Both the position numbers and the translations under genes were made by a program. A stretch of 64,000 nt of DNA from the NCBI GenBank assembly GCA_963989385.1, contig OZ022509.1:77336667-77400666 (forward strand), given 5' to 3'. Shown in pieces: positions 44,987 to 58,800 of the stretch. Under the pieces are notes generated by a model. It was not told the DNA's origin. It saw only the letters and a program-made list of their open reading frames with translations, and did not search any database. The number at the start of each line of letters is the position of its first letter. Positions within the stretch are counted from its first letter, which is position 1. The DNA comes from Ctena decussata. Taxonomy: Eukaryota > Mollusca > Bivalvia > Lucinida > Lucinidae.

Positions 44987-45184
44987 GCTCCAGACGACGT
45001 GGTGTTTCGAAGATAATTCTGAGACTTTTTCTTAAATTCTCAATAAAATCATATGTAGTGACCCCTCATTTGAACAATCTAGGTGAGACAGTTCTAATGA
45101 GGGGTCATAACATATGCTTTTATGCACAAAATATGGAAACTCATCCCTAAATTATCCCTATTACCCCTTCTTATCTGGAGTACA
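44987..45184. mobile_element. CTCCAGATAAG foldback family, copy 3
   Basis: The right arm ATTACCCCTTCTTATCTGGAG is intact; the left arm is diverged; the centre is around AACAATCTAGGTGAGACAGTT. Confidence 0.7.
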
Positions 45185-45360
45185 GCATAATGAGTCATCA
45201 TATGGCAGCTGCCCCCTATGAATAATGTTCAGAGGCAGTTCACTTATCACAGATCTTTGACTTTTTTCGAATACATTTCTGAAAGAATTGAAACAACAGC
45301 AAGAAATTTTGTTTTCGGTGTTTTTGTTATTGTACCCAGCTTCAAATAACTGTAGTATTT

Positions 45361-45633
45361 ACTCTAGATGAGATGGTGATTTGAGGATTATTCCGAGATA
45401 TAGTTCAAAGAGAAAACTTTTAATATGATGATTTTTGTTATCTCTCAGTAGGAAATATATGTTGTGACCTGTCATTAGAATCACTTCTTTTTGAAGTGGT
45501 TCTAATGAAGGGTCTCACGATTCTTGCGGAGGCGGTTCTAGTGAGGAGTCACAACATTGTTTTCTACTGAAACATAATATATTCCAAATTTATCCTCAAA
45601 GCCCTATCTATCTGGAGCTCTAAGCACAGTATT
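45361..45633. mobile_element. CTCCAGATAAG foldback family, copy 4 with doubled centre
   Basis: This copy is longer than the others: two central stems (ACTTCTTTTTGAAGTGG, and GATTCTTGCGGAGGCGG) are followed by two GAGG(G/A)GTCACAAC-like arms, as if part of one element was copied. Confidence 0.6.
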
Positions 45634-45961
45634 AAAATTCACTTCAACTATTAGGTTCATATGAATGCACCATATTATGCTTGCGAAGTTGTATTAATAA
45701 ATGAGACCATAAATTGACCTGCTTCAAATTCCAATATTTCCTAAGTTTGTACTAATTGTAGGTTTGTTTGTCCTCTGTTTCTAAAGATAAATAATGTTTC
45801 AAACTCAAAGCTTCATATAATAGGTTATTTTATGGTAATTTTGAGATACTGTCTGCTCAGTCTAAATAAAATGTAAATTGTGGTCCCTTTGGAGATTATT
45901 TAAATATGGGGGCCACAAGGTCTTCATGTGTACTGAGAAATAATTTGTCCCGAAATTAACA

Positions 45962-46157
45962 CAGAATCCAGATAAGGTGGGGTTTTGAGGATAATTCTGA
46001 GATAATTTTCCTTATTTCTCAATGCAAACATGTTGTGACCCCTCATTAGAACAGTCTCATCGAGACTGTTCAATGAGGGGTCACACGATATGTTTTTATG
46101 GACAAATAAGGAAAATTATCTCTAAATTATCCATGTTGCCCCTTTCTCATCAGGAGC
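45962..46157. mobile_element. CTCCAGATAAG foldback family, copy 5
   Basis: Arms ATCCAGATAAGGTGGGG and CCCCTTTCTCATCAGGAGC; centre GAACAGTCTCATCGAGACTG. It lies about 600 bases past the PDIA6 stop. Confidence 0.78.
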
Positions 46158-46766
46158 ATTGTAATATCTACACCCCTCCTTATCTAGAGATCTGATTCAT
46201 AGATGTGACCAGTAATATCATATCTATTCTGTATAAAACAGTGTTTTATCATCTCTAGAATGACCCCAAATATCTAAATAAGTCTTATGAAATTCAGCTA
46301 TGAGATAGGTTTTTCCCTTCTAAAACTAGCATAAAAATCTAGATTCATAACACAGATTTAGATTTTTGGGATTGTTTTGAAAAGGGAAAAACTTCTGATT
46401 TATAACTCAAGGAATATGGTAATACACTTTAATACCATATTTACACTAAATATCTGGACATGTAATTGACTCTTCAAGGTTTAAATGTGAAAAAATCCAT
46501 CTATCATGTCATATCATATATCATATCAAATCTGTTATGAATTTCCTGGCAAAGAGAGTTGATCTCATGATCTGAGTCTACACTTTTTGCCTATACCTTA
46601 CTGTCCAAATATTTAAGGCACATAGGGTACAATGTTATAAGGGACAAAATATCAATTTCGTGTCATGATTGTATGCACAATTAGAATGTCTATTTTTAGG
46701 ATCCAATGAAGATGAATGTCTGTTTTTAACATCCTAAGAAGATGAAAATCTATTTTTAGAATCCAA
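46158..46766 (-). other. Probable PDIA6 3' UTR and downstream
   Basis: The sequence downstream of the stop has a short threefold direct repeat (TCTATTTTTAG, near 46690, 46725 and 46750) and the hairpin noted near 46304. The likely ATTAAA signal is at 46433-46428. Confidence 0.45.
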
Positions 46767-46841
46767 TCACAACTCCTCCTTGCCACTGTCAAGGTCATCT
46801 AATTCAACATCACTTAGATCTATGTCCTCTTCTACATATAG
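46767..46841 (-). CDS. PDIA6: PDIA6 last exon with KEEL retention signal
   Basis: A 75-base exon encoding 24 residues and [20 protein letters not shown], then DSGKEEL. The acidic stretch is typical. KEEL replaces the usual KDEL and is an accepted variant of the ER-retrieval signal bound by KDEL receptors. A candidate ATTAAA polyadenylation signal lies on the minus strand at 46433-46428, about 335 bases downstream; this is weak evidence for the transcript end. Confidence 0.94.
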   Translation of the reverse strand, partial: LYVEEDIDLSDVELDDLDSGKEEL

Positions 46842-49800
46842 CTGAAAATATAAAGTAAAATAAATGGCTATAATCAGTTGACTGGTACTACACATCTAAA
46901 CATGAAATTGCTATTACTGGTTAATTCTTTCAGCACCAAGTTTCTACAGAAACCCACTTGCCAGTGCCAAATTTATTTCACAATATTACAAAATTTTGGG
47001 TGTCTCTGGTAAATAAAACCTGTGAAAGTCTCTAAATTTATTTCATCTAAAAACAGCAAATTTTTTTCTTACAAAAAAAAAAAAATCTTTGTTTGCCATA
47101 ATCTGGTCCTAGACAGAATTATTTCTCTTGGTAATGTTGTAAAATGGAGCTATTTAATGGCATGAGTAAGTTTTTGTTCATGAGGGACAAAGTGCTACTT
47201 ATGAACAGGAATGTTAGTGACTATTCTAGCTTAATTTTATTGTCCCACTATCATTAATGCAAAGAGCTTGTACAGAGCTCATTTGACAAGCTGCAGAAAC
47301 AGTTTTAAACTTTCTTTTTTAGGTACAGTGTAATGTATTTCAACATTGCACTTTCGATGGATGGCAATCGTGAGTGTTCTGAAATCTACTAATGTATCAG
47401 CAATTACGACAGAGTGTGGTGCTAATTCTTCTTTCAAATTTGACCCCATTCACAAAAGCAAACTAGGATTTTACAGAATGTAGTGTCTCCCCAAGATAGA
47501 GAGATAAACCCAAAAACTTGACCAAAGTTTAAACTGTTGACACTGCTGCCACCAACACACAAACAGAAATACATATGATCTGCGACATGACAAAACCAAC
47601 AAAGTGTCATGTTCACCCAGCATCTGCCCAGTATGATCAAAGTGTTTGCAGTGCACTTAAAGGGTAGTTAAGAGTCAAAGCTACCTTCATGCTGACAGCA
47701 AAGACTGATCAGACTGGGCGGATGCCAGGCTGATCTGAGTCTTCGTTGGACGCGCATGCCACTTTGTTGGTTTTCTTGTGTCCCGGCTCAAATACATATG
47801 CGTTGCTTCTGTTAGCTGCAGGCATGACAAAATGCAGAGGTGCTTCCCCTGAAAGTGTATCCAGTCACATTAAACAACCTACCTCACCATCTTTACCATC
47901 CCAAGGTTCTATAGTACTTATTTCTGGTAATTTCTCATCTTTTATAGGTGCTGTTGAACCTCGACCAAATGATAAATCCCTATGAAATACAGAAAATAAG
48001 AATTCACTAAGGTTTACCAGTACACTATTTTAACAAAGGAAGTACCATCTCAGCCAGATGGTTCAATTGATGGGTCACAACCTAAGTTTTTATGGAAAAA
48101 TTTGGAAAATTGTCCCTTCATTATTGTTGTTTTTCAGAGAGGCGCCGTAGTCGAGTGGTTAGTGGCTCAGCTATTGTGCAGAAAGTCACCGTAAGGGAAA
48201 AAGCAATACTATCAGCTACACTTTCTTTTTCTACAGTTCCTTCAATTCATAATTCCAAAAGCTGCACCTTCTTTAAACAGTATCAATTCCCTTATTAACT
48301 GTAAGGTAAAATCTCAGGCTTATTGTGGGATATTCAACATGTGCAAACTTGTAGGTGGGACTATGTGACTGTGTCACATGCTAAGTTGTCATTGCATTGG
48401 TCAGTTATATAGAGGATCTTACACGAGTGGTCATTTCATATGAAGTTTAAGAAACGAGCCTTTGGAGAGTTTCATAAATTTCATATGTAATGACCACGAG
48501 TGTAAGATTCTGTTTATCATATGACCCTTTAAAATGGGATTATAATGCCTTAAAACTGAACATTATTTCAGTAAGAAAACGCATCGTTGACAAGGACGTT
48601 GTCAATGACGTTACGTGTATGCGCCAAAGTTTTATTACACATGTGGTCATACGATTTTTATGACACAACGTTATCCACTGAATAACAGCGACGTCATATG
48701 ATAAATTTTTTTGTGTGTGACATTTTAGGTGTTGTTCGGATCTATCAATCTCTTCTCTGCCTCTTACCTGAGAAATTCACTAAGTCCTTTTTCATTAAAT
48801 GCACCTTTCATTAAAGCGTATTTCATTTTTCTTGAATTTATAGCTGCTACTGCCTGAAGTGAAAGAAAACAGAAAAGGCTATAACATTCCAGATTGTTCA
48901 TATATTTAACAAGAGGCCCACGGGCCACAAAGCTCACCAGATCTCTAGCTCAAAATTGCTATCAAAATTACTGTCACATTTGTACAGGCTAATACAAAAT
49001 ATACAACTACAAAGTCTCAGTCTGACAGTCTGTTGAGTTGATAACAAAATATATAACTATTTTCCATATTTTGATTGCAGTAAATGCCATTTTTCAATTT
49101 TCGCCATTGTAAGTCAATGCAACTCTAAGTTGCCATAGCAACCAAACGAAAGAGCTGATTTTCATCAAAAACACAAACTTTCAACCCCCCAGCCTAAGGA
49201 TACAAAAGATGAAATCTGGGCCTTATTGGCCCAGTGGCTTCTGAGGAGATAATTTTGCAAGTGTTTTTTTTTTCCTTTATTTTTGCATTTTGATTTCCAT
49301 GACAACCAGTAAAAGGAGCAGTGGGTCCAAAAACAATAAAGCTAATAGAAGACTTCTTATGGAACATTTCTATAAAAGTTTTGTCAACATATCTGCAATG
49401 GCTAGGCAGTAAATGCCATTATTCAATTTTCCCCATTATAAGTCTATGGGAACTCTAAGTTGCCGTAGCAACCAAACTAAAAGGCAGATTTTCATAAAAA
49501 ACACAAACTTTCAATCCCCAAGCCTAAGGATACTACAGATGAAATCTGGGCCTTATCGGCCCAGTGGTTACAGAGGAGATAATTTTTAAGTATTTTTTCC
49601 ATTTTTTTTCCATTTTGGTTTCCATGGCAACCAATAAAAGGGGCACTGGGCCAAAAAAACATACAGCTGATAGAAGACTTCTCAAGGAATATTTCTATAA
49701 AAGTTTTGTCTACATATCTGCAATGGCCTGGCAGAAAATGTCATTTTTCAATTTTTCCCATTATAAGTCTATGGGAACTCTAAGTTGCCATAGCAACCAA

Positions 49801-52800
49801 AGCAACAGGCAGATTTTCATAAAAAACACAAACTTTCAATCCCCCAGCCCAAGAATGCTACAGATGAAATTTGGACCCAATCGGCCTAGTGGCTTCAGAG
49901 GAGATGTTGTTTAAAAGTGTTGACGGACAGACGACAGACGACGACGACGACGACGGACAACTGCCTATCCTATAAGCTCCCCCGGAGCCTTCGGCTCTGG
50001 TGAGCTAAAAATAAATACTGAAGTAAATGGTGTAGAACCTGATCTGACTGCTCCTCTGGGTCTACACAGTTTGTGATTAGTTTGTTTAAAGTGTATGGGC
50101 ACACCTCCATATTTTCCCACCAAATTTTTGAAGGGTAATAAATTTTGTAACCACCTATTTGCTTCCTGGACAACAAAACCTTTCCAAATGGATGTCTACT
50201 CTTATATGAAAGAACCTGGGGCCGTATTCATAAAACGACTTAAGTGGTTGCTATGCTGTTGCTAAGGCTGAATTTCTTTGAAGGAGATTCCCTACAACTA
50301 TGAAATTTGCTCTGGAGGAACAGTCTTACAAAGACTGTTCCTCCAGACCAAATTTCATAGTTGTAGGGAATCTCCTTTATAGATATTTAGCCTTAGCAAC
50401 AGCATAGCAACGACTTAAGTTGTTTTATGAATACGGCCAGCAAAATCCTTTCTTTAGGGGTTGAACCCCATTGAGATTTGAGGTAAAATGAAAACAGAAG
50501 AGTTTCTTCATCTGACAGTGTACCAAGACATCTTGATACACTTATTTGCCTTATGTTTTGTAGTTCAGTTTCCATCGAAGACATGGCATGATAACATTAT
50601 TTCCAAGCTAGTGTTTTGAAGCTATCCTGTACTAAATGAAACAGTAATATTGAAGAAAATGTTATTTACATATTTCTCCCAGTAGATGAATGATTTTGGT
50701 TTCTTCAAAAATATCTAAGTGTTTTCAAGCTTATGCTGGAAAAACAGGTGACAAGATGATCCACAGGCGACAAAGAAATACTCTTAAATCTGTTTTGACA
50801 TTACCTAGGAAATGTCATGAAACTATCACCATCTGGATTTTTTATATGGAGTATTATGTTGTATGTGTAGTTTTCAACAGAGTTTTACTATGTCCTGTGT
50901 TTGAGTCCCGCTATAGGCTGATATCTTTTCAATCGTAAATGGGATTCCACTGCACAAGCCTTTCATTATCACCGACACATCTTCCTGATATGACTAAATA
51001 CTATTAAAATAGATGTAAAATCGCGAGTCATCCATCCACCTATTCTGTATATAGTTTTAGTGGTTGTACAAGTTGTACTCTATTTTATGCATATCCCTAG
51101 TTTTCAGTTGTTCTACAAGTTGTATCCTATAAAAGGTAATGTAAAAAAGATAGCATCTAATGAAAGGATTATGGTATATATGAAACTACATCTTTTTTTC
51201 ACAGTTTCTTCCAGATACAACTTTGTGTGTTTTACTGATGCCTTCTTTATGAGTACAGCCCCAACTCAATATGGGTCTGTTCTTGAAGGAAAGTATTTGC
51301 TCCTTGAGGAGCAAATTCTCTCCATTAAGAGCTGACCCCAACTAGAAAGGGGAACAGGATGAAAAATTGCATATATGCTTCCAAAGAGAGTGGACATATA
51401 TCTTAAACTGTATAAAAGCACTGCCCATTTTTAATGAAGTAATAGTACTGAGTACTTACTGGATAACCAAAACCTCCTATTCCTAAACCTTCTTCTAATT
51501 TAGGCTGAGCAGCTCCTTCTGACCACACCCACCTGTCAATCAAAATAAAACATGTCAACTTTCTTTTTACATATGTATCAGCCAAAGCTATTTTTATATG
51601 TAAACAACTTTCAAGGCAAAGCTTTGATAGAAATACGCAGTTCGAAACCCAACCTCATTATAAAATGTCGCTTCTCATTTCTCATTGGCCAATGTCTGGT
51701 TTTATGTTCCTAAAAGCGCTTGCCTTGGGTGCAAAGATGTATAATTTGAAAAGTGACAACTGAAAATGTGAAAAATGGGGACAACTGAATTGAAAACTGT
51801 CATTTGGGGAAGTAATTTGTCTGTTTCATGTTCGCAAGTTGCATTTACCGCTCCAATGACATGTCACCAAGAAATTTGCGACAATAAAATTGACAATTTA
51901 CCATCTCCAACAAGTTATCCACTGACTGGCTGCAGCATCAACATTTTGTCATTCTTTGTCATTTTTAAACTAATTCTTACTATTTCAAAATTGAAACTTT
52001 GATACTGGCATTTTTTGTATTCACCACCAATAACAAAATTCAAATCCAAATACAAATTCTTTTGGTTAAAAGCTGTTTCTTTTACCTTTCAAAACAGCCC
52101 CTCAAATCTAGATCCATCTTCTTTTGGCATTGCTTTAAATGCAAAAGCACACAAAAGACAGATTTAGATATAGGGGAAAAAAAAAAAGAATTCAATGGAA
52201 TGCAGTATATCAGCTGTCTGGGCATTCTAACAAAACAATATGTGAAAACTTAAGGCTGCCACCAACTGAAAGTAATACGAAAAACTTGCTTATGCTTGTG
52301 TTAGGTGTGATAAAAACCACACATGCTCCAAGTTTTTAAGGTATATTAGGCTATCCACTTTGCAGTGTAATTCTCAGAAATACTTACCCCCATCTTTTTG
52401 ACTTGTATTTTTCTCCCATTTGGTATAAAAGTTTAATATAATCATTTCTACACTTTGACTGACAATCTAAAATATGAGGTAATACTGCAACAATACAAAG
52501 CTGCCTTTCATCACAATTGTCAGACAACACTTGAGTACTGGTGATCTGCAAAAGATAACCATTAACATTTCTTAACACTTTCTGCATTTTACAAATGAGC
52601 CGCGACACGAGAAAACCAATAATGTGGTTGTGCGCCCAGCGCAGACTCAGATCAGTCTGGGCATCCACCCTGTCTGATCAGACTCTTCGCTAAGCACTTA
52701 AATGGAAGCTAAGGATCTAAGCTACCTCCATGCGGACAGCGAAGACTCTGATCAGACTGGGCGGATGCCCAGGCTGATCTGAGTCTGCGCTGGGCGCACA

Positions 52801-55800
52801 ACCACATTGTTGGTTTTCTCGTGTCGCGGCTCAAATTGACACTAGGTTGATTTGATGCTTAACGTTCACGGTAAACAACTAAGGTCATGTCGGGACGGTC
52901 AGTTAACCTAACCACACTATTCCTGGGCAGGCTTAGACCTCCTAAGCGGTTAACCAGTACTAAGTGCACATACTTTCGCCAGTAACTGACAACTGCCCTT
53001 CTTGAATCAGCGGAAGGAGAAACGAAAGTATGTGGCCAGACCGGGATTCGAACCCAGGACCTCTGACTTACGAGTCAGGTGCCCTACCGATTGCGCTACC
53101 CGGTCCGGCAGGATGGATGCTTGATTTGCCATTTGTTTCAGTCCGATTTTGCCAAAAACTGAACAGGTACAAAACATATGCAATAAGTTTCACTAAAATA
53201 GCATAATATTATGTCCAGACAGGAAAGATTCTAATGCACTTATGTATGCAACATGACGTCTGACTGGATAACGTCAAATATTTGCAACAGTATATTCTGC
53301 AATATACTGTCGGAAACCCGACGTCATTACATAATGTTGCTTTTTCATTGGCTGACGTTTGGTTTTTCTTCCCTGAAACATTTTGCTATGGCACACATTA
53401 ATCGTGAAAATGTAAAAAAAGTGCATTAGAATGGGTATAACTGTACTCAAAATTGTCATTTGGAGAGGTAAATTGCTCATTTTATGGTTGCAAATTATTT
53501 TTTTACGGCTCAGCTGGCACATAGCCGTAAAACAAAATTTCCGACCATAAAACCTATGATTTACCTCCCCAAATGACAATTTTGAGTATAGTTATCCCCG
53601 AGGTATATTTAAAGATAACTCTATGACAATTTCTGTTAATTCTCCATAAAACCATATATTGTGAATACTAATGAGGGATCACCACATTTTATCTTAGAAA
53701 TATCATCAAACACTCATCTAATCGTGGTCTCTAAATGACCTCGGTAAAACAGCTTTGATAAGAATTTCAATGTATCTCAATTTTCTGGGAGAGACGGGAG
53801 GAAAATAAATTTCATGAAAACAGTTTTCTTATCTCTATGTACCTGATAAACCTCTGGTGGTGGTACATTATGAGCATATTTATCTAGAGCCCAGCTGACA
53901 ATATCTGAGGCAGTTCTTCCACCGTCATACTCTTCTCCCTCACGATCTTTCTTGCCACCGGGGAAATATTTTATTGTGGGGTAGCCGCGTACCTGTCAAA
54001 AATAATGTTAAACATCAATACCACTGCTATGATAAAGTTTCAGACACTCCATCTACAGTAGAACTTCAATGGCTTGAACCCTTATTAACCCTGCCTGACT
54101 GGAACTCTTTCCTGGGTACCTAAAGGTCAATTTACAAAGAAACTAACCTCGAATAGCTATGACTGCCTTTGGCTGGTACAAACTTTCATGGTCCCAGGCC
54201 TGTTCCAGCCTATGAAGTTCTACTGTACTATTATTATCATGAATAAGAATATTTTGTGAATCAATTAAGAACCCTTCTGGGCATACTAAACACAAAACAT
54301 AGAGAGTGAAAAAAGAATTCTGCAGAATGAAGTCTGCTCTGTCTGTGCCTTGGCACAAAAACAAAGCTAAATCAGAATCTTGACAAAATTTTTATCCTGA
54401 TAAACAGCACTACAAAAGTAATATCTATATCTTGCTTTTGATAGTCCAAGCAAGAAGAAACCTGAAGATTGTTTGATCATATATAGAGGATCTTACATGA
54501 GTGCTCATGTATTATTGAATTTATTAAACAAGTTGGGGAAAAAGATAAAATGCGAGGCTTTGCCGAGCATCTTTTCGTTTTTCCCAACGAGTTTAATAAA
54601 TTCAATAATACATGAGCTCGAATGCAAGATTTTATTTATTGTATGACACTAAAATCGCATTTTATTAGCAAAATTTGCACTAAAACGTCACGATTTCGCC
54701 ATTAGAAAACGCGACCTTTTATGGACGTCAGCGTATAACGTTACGACGTAATTTGCATATTTAATCCACTAGTGGATTATCGTTTTTAATGCATGGCTTT
54801 ATTACACTCTCATATGCGACGTCATATGATAAACATGTTTCTTACATCTTCAAATCTGAGTGTCAACTTTTCTATCACAAATGCTTTGAAATGTGGACAG
54901 TGACAACTCTAATCAGACTGTTCCTTAGATACACCAGTCTGATCTGAGTTTATACTATTTGCTCAGGGGCTGTCTGAATACTGTGATAATTTGTCTTTCT
55001 GTCAAAGGCTGTGCTCTCTCTCCCTATCTCTCTCTGTCCTCTCTCATCCCTAAAACAGTTTTCGCCATCCATGCACATGTCCAGTTCTGGTAATGCCCGT
55101 TTCATTCCTACCTCAACTTTAGAAAATTCAAAATTTCTGCAAATATTTGGCCAAAAAAACAATGCTATTTGTCTCATATGTACAGTTATGTATTCCATAT
55201 TTGTGCACATAGTTTTTTTTGCTTTAAAGAGAAAGAATTAGTGAATTTATCACAAAGCTCCTGAAAATGGCCAAATCAAAATTTCAGTTTGGTCACTTTC
55301 AGTTTTCTGATAACTCCACCAGTGTATCTTTTACCAGGGCTGTAGATAAGCGGGAGTACTTGGTGATAATTAGGGATAATTTTTGTTAATTCTGCATAAA
55401 AGCATACGTTGTGACCCCTCATCTGAACCGTCTCGATGAGACGGTTCAGATGAGGGGTCACAACATATGGTTTGAATGAGAGATAAGAAAAATTATCCTA
55501 AATTATCATCAAATACTCCATCTTATCTAGAGCCCTGTTTTACAGAGACTAAAATTTCATACTAAAAACTGAATATACATATCAGTATGCAGTGAACAGC
55601 CATGTTATATTTTTGCTAACTATTTGCATAAGCTTGTATTTTCTAATTTCTAGGTAAGAATGGAACTGTATGTTTACCACGGATGATTACCTACCCCGTA
55701 TCTCGAGGCTGTGACAGTATGTACTGTAGCATCTAGGGCTCCCAATTTGACCTTGCCCTTCAGTTCTGTTGCTGCCTGGGCCCAGTGAGGGGCAAGGTTC

Positions 55801-58800
55801 TTGCAATGACCACACCAAGGGGCAAAGAACTCAACAAGCCAAATGTCCTCACTCTGCATTACTTCTTTTTCGAAGTTGGAGTCTGTTAGTTCAACTACTG
55901 CATCTGGGTCGGCCTGAAAAAATGAACAAAATTTTTGGGTTGAAAATTGTCATAGTGGGTTTATACCTTTATACCAGTGTCATAGTGATATCTTTTCCCT
56001 ACCAATACACAGAGCTCTAAATAAGAGGGGTATTTGATGATAATTGAAGGATAATTTTCTTTATTTCTCATTGAACACATATGTTGTGACCCCTCATCTG
56101 AACTGTCTCGAGACGGTTTAGATGAGGGGTCACAACATGTTTTATCCAGAATTAATAAAAATTATCCCTAATTATCACCAAATACTCCCTTTTATCTAGG
56201 GCTTTTAATACAGTTTAAGAAATTAGCACCATATTTATTTGGTTGCAGGCTATAGGATTTCCCCTCCAAAACAACCCAAAAACATGTGATGGATGTAGAT
56301 TTTTGGGAATGTTTTGGACGGGAAATACCCACCTAATAGGAGAATTATATGAACGTGATCCAAACATTTTGAGTGTTTCTAGAAGGAAAAGAAATCCTGT
56401 CTTACAGCCAATTATGGTAGATTATCCATAATTCAAACAGTAGTAGTATTTCAATTCTCATATCGACGTTGCCCCCGCACCTCAGCGGAACAAATCCATA
56501 GCCGCAGTAACGGGGCGCCGAGCGTCCGTCCATGAATGTCAATTGTTAGTCAGATTCGTCCATCAGTCCTGCTTGTTAAGGCCCTACGGCTGCTGTATGC
56601 GTGGATAAGGAGTACTTTAGCAGGGTCCAGGAAATGGAGGAGCGGCGCCATGAAGGCCAACCCCTGTGGCAACACCCAGGGAACCACCAGGCCCCAGGCC
56701 GCTACCAGAGGCAGCGCTGCGCGAATCTCAAGTCAAGTGGCCGTAGGCCACTATAGCCCTTAAGATTATTGAGGACCCTTATAGGGTCCCTTTGTTGCAA
56801 GCCCTTAAATGAAATCCTCTCCGTGTTACCTTTTAATTGGGAACAGGGTTGAGGTCCCTTAATTTGACCTTAAACCTAAGTGGGGATTGACGCCGTAACC
56901 CGCTAGGGACCCTTGTTGGGGTCCCCCAAGGTTGAGATAGTTGCACCCTGTCATCTATCTCCCTAGGATCTGATCAGTTAATCGGGCCAACATGTGGGTG
57001 CAACTATTAAGTATCAATTTTGAACTCCCCCGTTAAATTTGAACTTTTAATCTTGGCAGTAGGAGTTTCTTCCCTTTGCCTAGCTCGTAATCGTCAATGT
57101 TTCCTAATAGTCATGTAAAGGAGCACAATAATAAAATCTTAATGGCCCATTTGGTCTACGTTGTTTACAGGGATGGGTCACGCTCTTTGGGTCAAAAAAC
57201 AAGAGGGCCATGAGGCCCTGAATCGCTCACCTGAACAATTGAGAAAGTGGGTTTTTCTGCAACTGTCAAAATATGAGTCTTGGGTCAAAAGTCAAAGAAT
57301 GACCATGACCTCTTGTACTCATAAATCTTCATGTACTCATTAAGACAACCATATAAACCATTTTTCAGGCCAAAATCTTCAAATCTTTCCATGAAATCTT
57401 ATGTTCTGGCATTTTCCCATAAAAAGGTCAAGGTAAACCCAAGGTCATCATTTGAACAGTCTTGGTAGTACTCTAGTACTACATGCTACTTACCAAGTTT
57501 CAAGGTCATAGGTGTATTGATTCTGGAGAAGAAAAATATTAAAGGTTTATAGCATAAATGGGTATGGCGGCCATGTTGGTCATGTGACCTGGACCATTTG
57601 AACAATTTTTTGTTCAATCAACCCCTCTGGCTCTATATGAAATGTGTTTACAATTCCCCTTTTGGCTTTAAAGGAAATGTCTGAAAATGTCAAAATATGA
57701 GAGATCTGGATCAAAGGTCAAAGAATGACCGACCTCTTGTACTCATAATTCTTTATGACCTCATTAAAACGATGGTACAATCCAACCTGTATTAAGCAAG
57801 CACCTAAGGGATTACCAAGATTATTAAGACAGGTGCTTGCTTAATACAGGTACATTTCAATGTATGTGCATGTTTCGGGAACTGACTACATTCTTGCTTA
57901 AATACAGGTTGCTTGCTTAATTGAGGTGGCCACTAAGACAGGTTTTACTGTATATACCAATTTTTAGGCCAACATCTTCAAAACTTCCTATGAAATCTTA
58001 TGTTCTAGCATTTTCCCATATTTGACTTTGCCGTAAAATAGTCAAGGTCAACCCAAGGACATCATTCTGTAAAATCTTGATAATACTGGAGTACCCAATG
58101 TTACATACCAAGTTTCAAGGCCATCAGTCAGTTATTCTGGAGAAGAATATTTTTATAGGTTTTTACCATATATGGGCATAGTGACCATGTTGGTCATGTG
58201 ACCTGGACCGTTTGAACAAATTTTCATTCCCTCAACCCCTGCAGACTCTATATGAAAATATTACGTTAAAATTGGCCCAGTGGTTTTGAGGAGATTGTTT
58301 GAAATTGTCAAAATATGAAAGTTTTGGGTCAAAGGTCAAAGAATGACCTTGACCTCTTGTACTCACAAATCTTCATGTCTCTTTAAGATGACTGTATATA
58401 CAAATTTTTAGGCCTTAATCTTCAAAACTTTCCATGAAATCTTATGTTCTAGGATTTTCCCATATTTGACCTTGCCATAAAAAAGGTCAAGGTCAACCCA
58501 AGGTCATAATTTGAAGAGTCTTGATAGTACTCGAGTGCTCAATGCTACATACCAAGTTTCAAGGCCATCGGTCAATCGGTTCTGGAGCAGAAGATTTTTT
58601 CAGGTTTTTACCATATATGGGCATGGCGGCCATGTTGGTCATGTGACCCAACCCGTATGAATAAATTTTCGTTCCCTCAACCCCTGGAGGCTCTATATGA
58701 AATTTGGTTCCAATTGGCCCAGTGGCTTTTGAGGAGATTGTTTGAAATTGTCAAAATATGAGAGTTCTGGGTCAAAGGTCAAAGAATGACCTTGACCTTT

